From the NCBI GenBank assembly GCA_020849075.1, contig JADLGZ010000220.1:1-22711 (forward strand): a DNA stretch of 22,711 nucleotides, in the 5' to 3' direction. This DNA is from Fimbriimonadaceae bacterium. Lineage in GTDB: Bacteria > Armatimonadota > Fimbriimonadia > Fimbriimonadales > Fimbriimonadaceae. The stretch's first letter is position 1. Each line of letters begins with the position of its first letter. Positions 15,606 through 22,711 of this stretch are shown piece by piece. Made by a program: the position numbers and the translations under genes. The notes under the pieces are model-generated. The model worked only from the letters and a program-made list of their open reading frames with translations, was not told where the DNA came from and made no database searches.

Positions 15606-18600
15606 GCGAGGAGCGCAAGCCCTACCAATACGATCCCATCGCAGTCTCCAACGAGAGCACCGTTGTTGCTCAGTACATCCCTGAAGGCATAGTTCGTGAG
15701 ACCAGCTATCAGAGCGAGGATGCTCTTGAGAAAGAGTTTATCAAGCAACTGGAGCGCCAGGCCTACGAGCACCTCCGAATCGGATCAGAAGAGCAGCTCA
15801 TCGCCAATCTCCGCAAGCAGATCGAAGCGCTGAACGACATCACCTTCTCAGACTCAGAATGGGCACAGTTCTACGGAACCAAGATTGCCGGACAGAACGA
15901 CGGCATCGTTGAGAAGACCGTTCGCATCCAAGAAGATCCAGTTCAGCTTTTGACTCGTGATGACGGCTCAACCAAGAACGTCAAGCTGATCGACCGGCAG
16001 AACATCCACAACAATCGGCTCCAGGTCATCAACCAGTACGAGATCGAGGGCACACGAGCCAACCGCTACGACGTGACCGTGCTCGTCAACGGCTTGCCGA
16101 CGGTCCACATCGAGCTCAAGCGACGGGGCGTGGACATCCGGGAGGCATTCAACCAAATCGACCGTTATCAACGAGACAGCTTTTGGGCAGGGTCAGGGCT
16201 CTTTGAGTACGTGCAGCTCTTTGTGATCAGCAACGGCACGCTCACCAAGTATTACAGCAACACCACCCGCCGCCAGCACATTCAAGATGCGGCAGGTAGT
16301 AAGAAGGTCAAGAAGACCTCAAACTCCTTTGAGTTCACTTCGTGGTGGGCGGACTCTCAGAACAAGCCAATTCAAGACCTCACGGCATTCGCGAAGACCT
16401 TCTTCGCCAAGCACACCATCCTCAACATCCTGACCCGCTACTGCGTCCTCACCGCTGATCGGATGCTCTTGGTTATGCGCCCTTACCAAATCGCCGCGAC
16501 GGAGCGAATCCTCCAGCGCATAGAGATCGCAACCAACTACAAGAAGCTAGGAACGCTGGAAGCGGGCGGCTACGTCTGGCACACCACCGGCTCAGGCAAG
16601 ACCCTCACAAGTTTCAAGACCGCCCAGCTCGCAAGCAAGATGCCAAGTGTGGACAAGGTTCTCTTCGTGGTTGACCGCAAGGACCTCGACTACCAGACGA
16701 TGCGCGAGTACGACCGCTTTGAGAAGGGCGCGGCCAACTCAAACACCTCCACCGCTGTGCTCAAGCGGCAGCTTGAGCGTAAGGACGCCCGGATCATCAT
16801 CACCACGATCCAGAAGCTCGCAACCTTCATTGCCGCCAACAAAGGACATGAAGTGTTCGGCGGCCACATCGTGATCATCTTCGATGAGTGTCACCGGTCG
16901 CAGTTTGGCGACATGCATACCGCCATCACCCGCTCATTCAAACGATACAACCTGTTTGGCTTTACGGGTACGCCGATCTTCACCGCGAACATGTCGAGCG
17001 GTGGCAACCCTCGCCTCAAGACCACAGAGCAGGCGTTTGGCGAGAAGCTCCACACCTACACCATCGTCGATGCCATCACGGACAAGAATGTCCTGCCATT
17101 CCGCATCGACTACGTGAACACCGTCAAGGTTGGCAACGTCCTCGACAAGAAGGTTCCGGCCATCGACACTGAGAAGGCGCTTCTTGCCCCGGAGCGGTTG
17201 AGTCAAGTGACGGCATACATCTTGGAGCACTTCGACCAGAAGACCAAGCGCAACGACTCCTACTCTCTTGGCGAACGCCGGGTACGAGGCTTCAACGCTC
17301 TTTTCGCGACGGCATCTATTGATGCCGCGCGCGCTTATTACGGGGAGTTCAAGCGACAGCAAGAGGGAGTGGTTCCGGATCGGAAGCTGAAGGTCGGGAT
17401 CATCTTCTCTTATGCGGCCAACGAAGCCGTCGAAGACGGGGCGCTGGAGGAAGAAGAGTTCGAGACCGGACATCTCTCCGGACCGGCCCGAGACTTTCTC
17501 GATTCCGCCATCCAGGATTACAACCAGATGTTCGGAACATCGTTCGACACGTCGTCGGACAAGTTCCAGAACTACTACAAGGACTTGAGCTTGCGGATGA
17601 AGAACCGAGAGATTGACCTCGTGATCGTGGTCAACATGTTCCTCACGGGCTTCGACGCGACCACGTTGAACACGCTCTTTGTAGACAAGCAGCTTCGTGC
17701 CCACGGCCTGATTCAGGCGTACTCTCGCACGAACCGAATTCTCAACTCAGTCAAAGCCTATGGTAACGTTGTCAGCTTCCGAGACCTGGAAGCTGAAACC
17801 AACGATGCACTCTCGCTCTTTGGGAACAAGGAAGCTCGCGGCATCGCCATTCTCAAGCCGTATGGCGACTACTTCGCCGAGTACGAGGAGAAGGTCAAGG
17901 AACTCCTAATCCAATTCCCCTTGGACCAGCGGATTGTCGGAGAGCAGGCGAAGAAGGATTTCGTCGCCCTGTTCGGGGGCATCCTCCGACTCCAGAACAT
18001 TCTCACCGCCTTCGACGAGTTTGAGGGCAGTGAGATCCTCAGTGAACGTGAAGGTCAGGACTACCGGAGCGTGTATCTCGACATCTACGCCGACTTCCGC
18101 AGTGCGAAGGATACGGATAAGGAGCAGATCAACGACGACATCGTCTTTGAGATCGAACTCATCAAGCAGGTTGAGATCAATGTTGACTACATCCTGATGC
18201 TCGTCGCCAAGTTCCGCGAGGCGAAGGGCGACGGTGAGGATGTGGAGATTCGTTCCCAGATCACCCGCGCTGTTGACTCATCACCAACTCTCCGGAACAA
18301 GAAAGACCTGATCGAGTCGTTTGTGGACTCTCTCACCACCTCAGGTGAGATCGATGCCGAGTGGAAGAACTTTGTTGAGACACGCCGAGCGGCTGAGCTT
18401 GACCAAATCATTAATGACGAGAGCTTGAAACCCGAGGAAACGCGGGCATTCGTTGAGGCAGCTTTCAGAGACGGGATGATCCGGACGAGCGGAACCGCGA
18501 TCACAAAGGTTATGCCACCAACCACCCGGTTCTCACCCGACGGCGGGCATGGCCAGAAGAAACAGAGAGTCCTGGCAAAGCTCATCGCATTCTTTGAGAG

Positions 18601-18637
18601 ATTCCTGGGGTTAGTTGGAACCCGAGGGGAGCAATAG
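15602..18637 (+). CDS. hsdR: Type I restriction enzyme subunit HsdR
   Basis: This is a 1011-aa protein. The nuclease domain has RYDVTV (Asp157) and VHIELK (Glu171, Lys173), with QIDRYQ at 185-190 (the QxxxY motif). The helicase motor has Walker A TGSGKT at about 329-334, DECH at 428-431 and GFTGTP, then motif V/VI segments (FLTGFDATTLNTLFVDK, QAYSRTNRI). The C-terminal helical domain that docks onto M2S follows. It translocates DNA and cuts at unmodified sites. The length is full. The GTG start overlaps the hsdS stop, so its level may depend on translation of hsdS and thus on the GA tract. Confidence 0.97.
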   Translation: MSEERKPYQYDPIAVSNESTVVAQYIPEGIVRETSYQSEDALEKEFIKQLERQAYEHLRIGSEEQLIANLRKQIEALNDITFSDSEWAQFYGTKIAGQNDGIVEKTVRIQEDPVQLLTRDDGSTKNVKLIDRQNIHNNRLQVINQYEIEGTRANRYDVTVLVNGLPTVHIELKRRGVDIREAFNQIDRYQRDSFWAGSGLFEYVQLFVISNGTLTKYYSNTTRRQHIQDAAGSKKVKKTSNSFEFTSWWADSQNKPIQDLTAFAKTFFAKHTILNILTRYCVLTADRMLLVMRPYQIAATERILQRIEIATNYKKLGTLEAGGYVWHTTGSGKTLTSFKTAQLASKMPSVDKVLFVVDRKDLDYQTMREYDRFEKGAANSNTSTAVLKRQLERKDARIIITTIQKLATFIAANKGHEVFGGHIVIIFDECHRSQFGDMHTAITRSFKRYNLFGFTGTPIFTANMSSGGNPRLKTTEQAFGEKLHTYTIVDAITDKNVLPFRIDYVNTVKVGNVLDKKVPAIDTEKALLAPERLSQVTAYILEHFDQKTKRNDSYSLGERRVRGFNALFATASIDAARAYYGEFKRQQEGVVPDRKLKVGIIFSYAANEAVEDGALEEEEFETGHLSGPARDFLDSAIQDYNQMFGTSFDTSSDKFQNYYKDLSLRMKNREIDLVIVVNMFLTGFDATTLNTLFVDKQLRAHGLIQAYSRTNRILNSVKAYGNVVSFRDLEAETNDALSLFGNKEARGIAILKPYGDYFAEYEEKVKELLIQFPLDQRIVGEQAKKDFVALFGGILRLQNILTAFDEFEGSEILSEREGQDYRSVYLDIYADFRSAKDTDKEQINDDIVFEIELIKQVEINVDYILMLVAKFREAKGDGEDVEIRSQITRAVDSSPTLRNKKDLIESFVDSLTTSGEIDAEWKNFVETRRAAELDQIINDESLKPEETRAFVEAAFRDGMIRTSGTAITKVMPPTTRFSPDGGHGQKKQRVLAKLIAFFERFLGLVGTRGEQ

Positions 18638-18639
18638 CG

Positions 18640-19473
18640 ATGGCCGAAACAGCAACTTCGTGGTTGAAGGAGCTGAACTCTCTCTTTACGCCTACATCAT
18701 TTCAGTTTGATGCAGCAAGGAGACATAGATCGTCCATTGAGGCACGGCTTGATTCAACTCTCGGAGTACATCGAATGTTTGAGATAGGCTCATTGCGCCA
18801 TGGCACAGGCGTATGGCAGCATAGCGACGCCGATTACCTCGTTTCTCTGAAGGGCAGTCAACCTTCCAGTCCATGGACAATGTTAAATAAAGTAAAGGAG
18901 TCGCTACAGGCGAGGTTCCCAACCACGATTGTACAAGTCCGAAGACCAGCAGTCGTTTGCCAGTTTAGTGATGGAATAGTAGAGGTTATTCCAGGCTACA
19001 TCTTCGATGGAGATAACAAAGGGTATCACGTTGCAAGTCCAATCGAAGGTTGGATGAATACGTTTCCTGAAAAGCATAACGAGTATGTAAATGGAATCAA
19101 CAATAAGTTCGATGGTGGTGCGAAGCAACTGGCTCGTTTCATGAAGATATGGAAGTACGGAAGAAATGTGCCCATCTCGTCTTGTTATCTCGAAATGCGG
19201 GCAGCGCAGCATCTGTCAGGTGAAACCTCATATATTCCTATCTGGGATATCTATCTATTACTTAAGAAGCTTTACGACCATTCTCTCGCATCAATGAATG
19301 ATCCTAGTGGTTTAGGTTCGAGGTTTACATCGTGCTCGACAGATGCGAGTAAGGCTGACGCAATGTCCAAACTCGCAAGAGCCGTGGCACGAGCAGAGAA
19401 GGCAAAGGACTATTACAGAAATGAGGACCATTCAAACGCTATCGCTCAACTAGAGTATTTGTTTAACAGGTAA
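18640..19473 (+). CDS. CD-NTase-like nucleotidyltransferase 1 (CBASS-type)
   Basis: This is a 277-aa protein. The polymerase-beta-like core is MFEIGSLRHGTGVW (Gly50-Ser51) with SDAD (Asp63, Asp65), and the third acidic strand VEVIPGY carries Glu115 in place of the usual Asp. GSxxxGT-x-SDxD is the CD-NTase/SMODS pattern; such enzymes make cyclic or linear oligonucleotide signals on phage infection. The C-terminal half is helical (OAS1-C-like). It starts 2 bp after hsdR with GAGGGGA upstream, so it is co-transcribed with the restriction genes, but third positions are AT-richer, suggesting separate acquisition. It could instead be a non-signalling NTase; product unknown. Confidence 0.8.
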   Translation: MAETATSWLKELNSLFTPTSFQFDAARRHRSSIEARLDSTLGVHRMFEIGSLRHGTGVWQHSDADYLVSLKGSQPSSPWTMLNKVKESLQARFPTTIVQVRRPAVVCQFSDGIVEVIPGYIFDGDNKGYHVASPIEGWMNTFPEKHNEYVNGINNKFDGGAKQLARFMKIWKYGRNVPISSCYLEMRAAQHLSGETSYIPIWDIYLLLKKLYDHSLASMNDPSGLGSRFTSCSTDASKADAMSKLARAVARAEKAKDYYRNEDHSNAIAQLEYLFNR

Positions 19474-19480
19474 CTGCATT

Positions 19481-20398
19481 ATGCCCAGCAACTATCAACC
19501 TCCTGCCGCAACCGAGATTCTTGCGGCACAGAACAGTGACGCGAACTTGAGCCTGCTGCTTGCACAACGAAAGGTGTACTCCTCCGCAAAGATTTGGTCA
19601 AATGTGCGATATATTGGCGTCTTCGTGGTTGCTGTTAGCGCCCCTGTTCTCACGGCATTTGATGAGCGTATGGCTGTTCCTTTGGCAACGGTTGCATCCA
19701 TTTGGTATGTTTTCAACATTGCTCTGTTTAAGTATTTGGAGCGACGGGGAGCTGCGCGTGGAGCAATTATTCAAGAGGAATTCGATATGAAGATCTTTGG
19801 TATGCCGATGATCGCGGCAAGAGAACCTCGAATTCTTCCGGAGGATATGGTTGCACTGAAGATGCCTTCAAGAAGAGCAATGTATTCAATCGAAAAATTG
19901 CGTAACTGGTATCCGATTAAAACCGACTCACCAGGTCGAGTTGCCATCGCTATAGCACAGAGAGCAAACGCGGCATATACTAGGCGTTTACTACTATGGT
20001 ATGCCTATATATGGTTAGTGGTACTAATCGCTTGGTCGCTCGTTGCTGTTGGGATTGGCCTGTTCAGGGATTTTTCGTTAGCAACGTTTCTCTTGGCGGT
20101 AGTAATGCCAATCCTACCGCCATTAGTGGACGCGTGGGAAGAGTTTACAGTGGTTAAATTAGCGAGCCGTGAACGTGAAGCTCTAGCGAATGAGATACAT
20201 GATGCGATATCATCTGACGCGGTCAATGAGATTCTTCCGGAGCAACTGCTTGCATGGCAATCTCAGTTGTTCTCGCTACGTCGAGATGCACCCCTAGTGC
20301 CTGACTGGCTATATAAACTGCTCAGAAAGCGAAATGAGAGGGAGATGTTAGCTGCAGCTAATGACATGTCTACTAAATTCAACGGAGCAAAGGGATAG
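19481..20398 (+). CDS. S-4TM family pore-forming effector
   Basis: This is a 305-aa protein. The N-terminus EILAAQNSDANLSLLLAQRK, then VYSSAKIWSNVRY, is the signature opening of the SMODS-associated 4TM effectors. Four transmembrane helices lie at about 38-60, 64-86, 168-194 and 198-219, with a soluble loop between pairs and a charged C-terminal helix region. In CBASS such proteins are predicted to be opened by a cyclic nucleotide and to permeabilise the inner membrane, killing the infected cell. It lies 7 bp after NTase 1 and 3 bp before NTase 2, between two possible signal makers. It appears intact. Confidence 0.85.
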   Translation: MPSNYQPPAATEILAAQNSDANLSLLLAQRKVYSSAKIWSNVRYIGVFVVAVSAPVLTAFDERMAVPLATVASIWYVFNIALFKYLERRGAARGAIIQEEFDMKIFGMPMIAAREPRILPEDMVALKMPSRRAMYSIEKLRNWYPIKTDSPGRVAIAIAQRANAAYTRRLLLWYAYIWLVVLIAWSLVAVGIGLFRDFSLATFLLAVVMPILPPLVDAWEEFTVVKLASREREALANEIHDAISSDAVNEILPEQLLAWQSQLFSLRRDAPLVPDWLYKLLRKRNEREMLAAANDMSTKFNGAKG

Positions 20399-20401
20399 AG
20401 G

Positions 20402-21271
20402 ATGGCGACTACAACCGCACAAGCATTCGCGAAGTTTCTTGAAGATATCAGTGCAACTGACTATCAGAAAGAGACCATTATTACAGCTAGGAAGAGAACG
20501 GTAGACGAACGGCTGGCGGAAAAGTTTGAGAGTACATCAGACATGCCGTACTCTCACGGGTTACTCATGGGGTCTGCAGAAAAGAATACTATCATTCGCC
20601 CGTTCGACGATATTGATGTGCTCGCGGTCTTTTCAAATGTCAACGATGCTTGGGAGAAGTATAAGTATGACTCGAAGGGGTTTATTTACAGAATAAGAGA
20701 CGCGTATGACGGGGTCTCAATCCAGCAAGTTGGAACTAGGGGGCAAGCAATACGTGTCTTTTACCAGACTGGAGGCCACGTTGATGTTGCGCCAGTGTTC
20801 TCAGCAGGAAACGATGTGTATCTGCTACCGAACGGGTCTGGAGGATGGATTAACACTTCGCCAACTGTGGCGAGTAAATGGTTTGCGAAGCGCAATCAGG
20901 ACCTGGGCTACCATCTAGCACCTCTTGTGAGACTGGTTAAGTCGTGGAACAGGACTCATTCGAAGCGGATGCGCTCGTTTCATCTTGAAACAGTAGCCGG
21001 AACAATATTCAGCTCAATGGGAAGCAACTACCGGGATGCTGCTCAGAAGTTTTTCCAGTGGGGCCAGGGAAACTTGTCGGTTAATGATCCAGGTGGACAA
21101 AGTGGCGACCTGAGTAGCTACCTGAGCTGGAACAGCAGAAGTGACCTGGTTCAGGCGCTTGCATCCGCAGCTGACCGAGCACAAAAGGCATTGAAGGCAG
21201 AGGAGGACGGTGATCACGCGGAAGCAAAGCGCCTTTGGAAGATCATTCTCGGTGAAGCATTCCCGATGTAG
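20402..21271 (+). CDS. CD-NTase-like nucleotidyltransferase 2 (CBASS-type)
   Basis: This is a 289-aa protein. The core HGLLMGSAEKNT (Gly57-Ser58) is followed by RPFDDIDVLAVF (Asp70, Asp72) and HVDVAPVF (Asp128), giving all three acidic positions. RPFDDIDVL is close to classic SMODS nucleotidyltransferases. The C-terminal half is helical, with LAPLVRLVKSWNR and SFHLETVAG matching the family. It is clearly different from NTase 1, so the two are not a recent duplication. AAAGGG and GAGG precede the ATG, which is 3 bp after the S-4TM stop. The last 29 bp overlap the end of int on the other strand. Confidence 0.85.
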   Translation: MATTTAQAFAKFLEDISATDYQKETIITARKRTVDERLAEKFESTSDMPYSHGLLMGSAEKNTIIRPFDDIDVLAVFSNVNDAWEKYKYDSKGFIYRIRDAYDGVSIQQVGTRGQAIRVFYQTGGHVDVAPVFSAGNDVYLLPNGSGGWINTSPTVASKWFAKRNQDLGYHLAPLVRLVKSWNRTHSKRMRSFHLETVAGTIFSSMGSNYRDAAQKFFQWGQGNLSVNDPGGQSGDLSSYLSWNSRSDLVQALASAADRAQKALKAEEDGDHAEAKRLWKIILGEAFPM

Positions 21272-22433
21272 CCGGGTTCGGAACTGGGTACGGCTCACGA
21301 GAATCCGCATTACCGTAGGCCTCCTGTAGCTTGGTAGCAGCAGCTCTCATCGCCCCATCAAGCACATGTCCGTACAGGTTTGAAGTGAGTGCAATCTGAG
21401 AGTGCCCAAGGTAGCGACTCACCTGGTGGAGGTTGAGCCCGGCCATCAGCATAAAGGTCGCCGCTGAATGCCTGAGGGAATGCATCCCCGTGCGGGGAAG
21501 TCCTGCCTTCTGCAAAGCGATGTGTAGGTAGTCGTTGACATACTTCGGATCGAATGGGCGACCCCACGGATTGAGGAATACGAGGTCAAGTTCGTTCTCG
21601 TAACCTTCATCTTCTTGGCGGTTGCGCTCGGATCGAACCACATCGAGTGAGTGGCCGACGAGGGGCATCGTGCGCATGCTCTTTTCAGTCTTGAGCGGCT
21701 TGAGAACGAGCTTCTTGCCCATTCGCTGAAGCTGAGAGGAAACGAGAATGGTTTTCTGCTTCAGATCCACGCCGTCCCAGGTAAGGCCAGTCACCTCTCC
21801 GATCCTCATGCCGGTTGCCAAGGTGAACTTGACCAGGTTCTCGATGGGTGAACCCTCAAGCGCACCCAGGAGCCTCTGAACCTGCTCGGCATCGAAGTAG
21901 ACCTTCGCAGTCCGCTTGACCTTGGGAGCGAATGTCTTGGACACGGGGTTGTCATGCGCCTCTCCGTATTTCATCGCGACGCCGTACGCCGCCCTTAAAG
22001 TGCGTCGAGCAGCGGCGATGGTGTTCGCAGTCGCGCCGTCGTCTTCGATGGTCTTAAAGAGCCTTGTGACGTCCATGGGAGTCACTCGCTGAAGCTCCAT
22101 CCGCCCGAGATAGGGTTTGATCCGTCGTTCGCACATGAGCCGGTAGAACTCGTACGTCTTGACCTCACGGTTCGGCTTGACGTGCTCCTCAAGCCAGACG
22201 TCGAGCCAAGAGGAAACGGTGTGACCCCGGCGGTCGGGAATGCTCCTCCCAGCAACGAGCAGGGCGTTCAGCTCATTGAGTGCCTTGACCGCTTCGGCCT
22301 GTGTTCGGCAGCTCACTTGGCGATACTTCGGGCGGCCCTCAGGAGTGAAGCCATCCTGGACTTGTGCGACGTACTTCTTACCGCGCTTGAAGATGCTTCC
22401 AGATCCCTTCTCTCGTCTTCCTGTTCGGGGCAT
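21243..22433 (-). CDS. int: Tyrosine-recombinase integrase
   Basis: This is a 396-aa protein. An AP2-like arm-binding N-terminus (GSGSIFKRGKKYVAQVQDGF) is followed by a core-binding SAM-like domain (about 70-165, TVSSWLDVWLEEHVKPNREV) and the catalytic domain. That domain has Arg210 (ATGMRIGEVTGLTW), Lys248/251, His318 and Arg321 (HSLRHS), His344 (LGHSQ) and nucleophile Tyr354 (LYGH). It recombines the 50-bp tRNA att sequence. Its start lies 152 bp from attR, and the arm repeats lie directly upstream of the ATG, so binding there may also repress int. No clear Shine-Dalgarno is seen. All catalytic residues are present. Confidence 0.96.
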   Translation of the reverse strand: MPRTGRREKGSGSIFKRGKKYVAQVQDGFTPEGRPKYRQVSCRTQAEAVKALNELNALLVAGRSIPDRRGHTVSSWLDVWLEEHVKPNREVKTYEFYRLMCERRIKPYLGRMELQRVTPMDVTRLFKTIEDDGATANTIAAARRTLRAAYGVAMKYGEAHDNPVSKTFAPKVKRTAKVYFDAEQVQRLLGALEGSPIENLVKFTLATGMRIGEVTGLTWDGVDLKQKTILVSSQLQRMGKKLVLKPLKTEKSMRTMPLVGHSLDVVRSERNRQEDEGYENELDLVFLNPWGRPFDPKYVNDYLHIALQKAGLPRTGMHSLRHSAATFMLMAGLNLHQVSRYLGHSQIALTSNLYGHVLDGAMRAAATKLQEAYGNADSREPYPVPNPATSGMLHRE

Positions 22434-22437
22434 TTCT

Positions 22438-22478
22438 GCAGTTTATTCTAAAGCGAGCTGCAGTTTATCCGCAGTTTA
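22438..22478 (+). repeat. Right arm-type repeats (3 x GCAGTTTA)
   Basis: GCAGTTTAT copies lie at 22438-22446 and 22460-22468, and GCAGTTTA at 22471-22478, all in the same orientation. The last two form the 20-mer also found at 181-200. The first begins 5 bp upstream of the int start codon, so the repeats cover the int leader and promoter area. Confidence 0.7.
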
Positions 22479-22523
22479 CGGAGCGGAAAAGAGTGGTCAC
22501 AAGTGGTCTGCGGTGGACTTTCT

Positions 22524-22542
22524 AGGTTCAAAAGTTGAACCT
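22524..22542. repeat. Inverted repeat between int and attR
   Basis: AGGTTCAA (22524-22531) and TTGAACCT (22535-22542) form perfect 8-bp arms around AAG. Ten bases of it, AGGTTCAAAA, also occur next to the left att repeat (129-138). It is a possible accessory protein or Xis site; the rest of 22479-22584 shows no gene. Confidence 0.5.
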
Positions 22543-22584
22543 GAGCGGACGATTCTGGACGTCGATGGATTTGACATTCTGATT

Positions 22585-22634
<50 letters not shown>

Positions 22635-22711
22635 TCCCGAGGACTGCGTTCGCGCGGTCTTTGGCGCCCAGGCTTCGGGCTGGCTGACCCTATTTCAATA
22701 GCGGAAGCAGC

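Noticed and set aside
16934..17704. 256-aa open frame antisense to hsdR
   Set aside because: It lies entirely within the helicase region of hsdR, is rich in Val/Arg/Glu as expected from the complement of a biased gene, and has no domain or ribosome site.

Overview
The window is almost entirely one integrated mobile genetic island of about 22.5 kb, sitting in a tRNA-Lys(CUU) gene. A 50-bp perfect direct repeat (78-127 and 22585-22634), covering the 3' part of the tRNA, marks its two ends. A tyrosine integrase lies at the right end and an excisionase-like gene near the left end. Both ends also carry short GCAGTTTAT repeats that look like integrase arm-binding sites. The host is a bacterium of moderate GC with Shine-Dalgarno starts, ATG/GTG start codons and CCA encoded in the tRNA gene. 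I cannot place it in a phylum with confidence, because only about 120 bp of chromosome is visible.

Layout. Left module (207-3374, minus strand): a tightly overlapped operon with a small unknown protein, a VirD4/TraD-type ATPase, a replication-relaxation family protein, an unknown 130-aa protein, the excisionase and a small membrane protein. This is a processing and mobilisation module; no type IV secretion genes are present. Next come a divergent regulator (3662-4585) and a non-coding, hairpin-rich stretch (4586-5010) that is a candidate origin. Replication module (5011-6503, minus strand): an XRE regulator, an Mrr-like protein and two long-overlapping ORFs resembling the two halves of a plasmid/phage replication initiator in swapped order. 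Middle cargo: a serine recombinase with small upstream ORFs (6491-8525, plus), a minus-strand cluster of unknown genes including a membrane protein and a zinc-ribbon protein (8575-9810), an ArdC-type antirestriction protein (9978-10844) and a DprA/SLOG-like protein (10930-11457).

Defence block (11784-21271, plus strand): hsdM, rhuM, hsdS and hsdR, followed 2 bp later by a CBASS-like trio of nucleotidyltransferase, S-4TM pore-forming effector and second nucleotidyltransferase. Most junctions are ATGA or GTGA overlaps, so translation is probably coupled. The outstanding feature is hsdS. A (GA)19 dinucleotide tract at 14974-15011 splits it into two ORFs with one target-recognition domain each. 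Losing one GA unit or gaining two would fuse them into a normal two-domain HsdS. This is the architecture of a phase-variable type I restriction-modification system. A second, 12-bp repeat just upstream could change the spacer length.

How it works together (inference): the island integrates and excises by Int/Xis, may replicate or be mobilised with its ATPase and replication genes, carries ArdC to escape restriction on entry, and arms its host with a switchable type I system plus a nucleotide-signalling abortive-infection system with two different cyclase-like enzymes.
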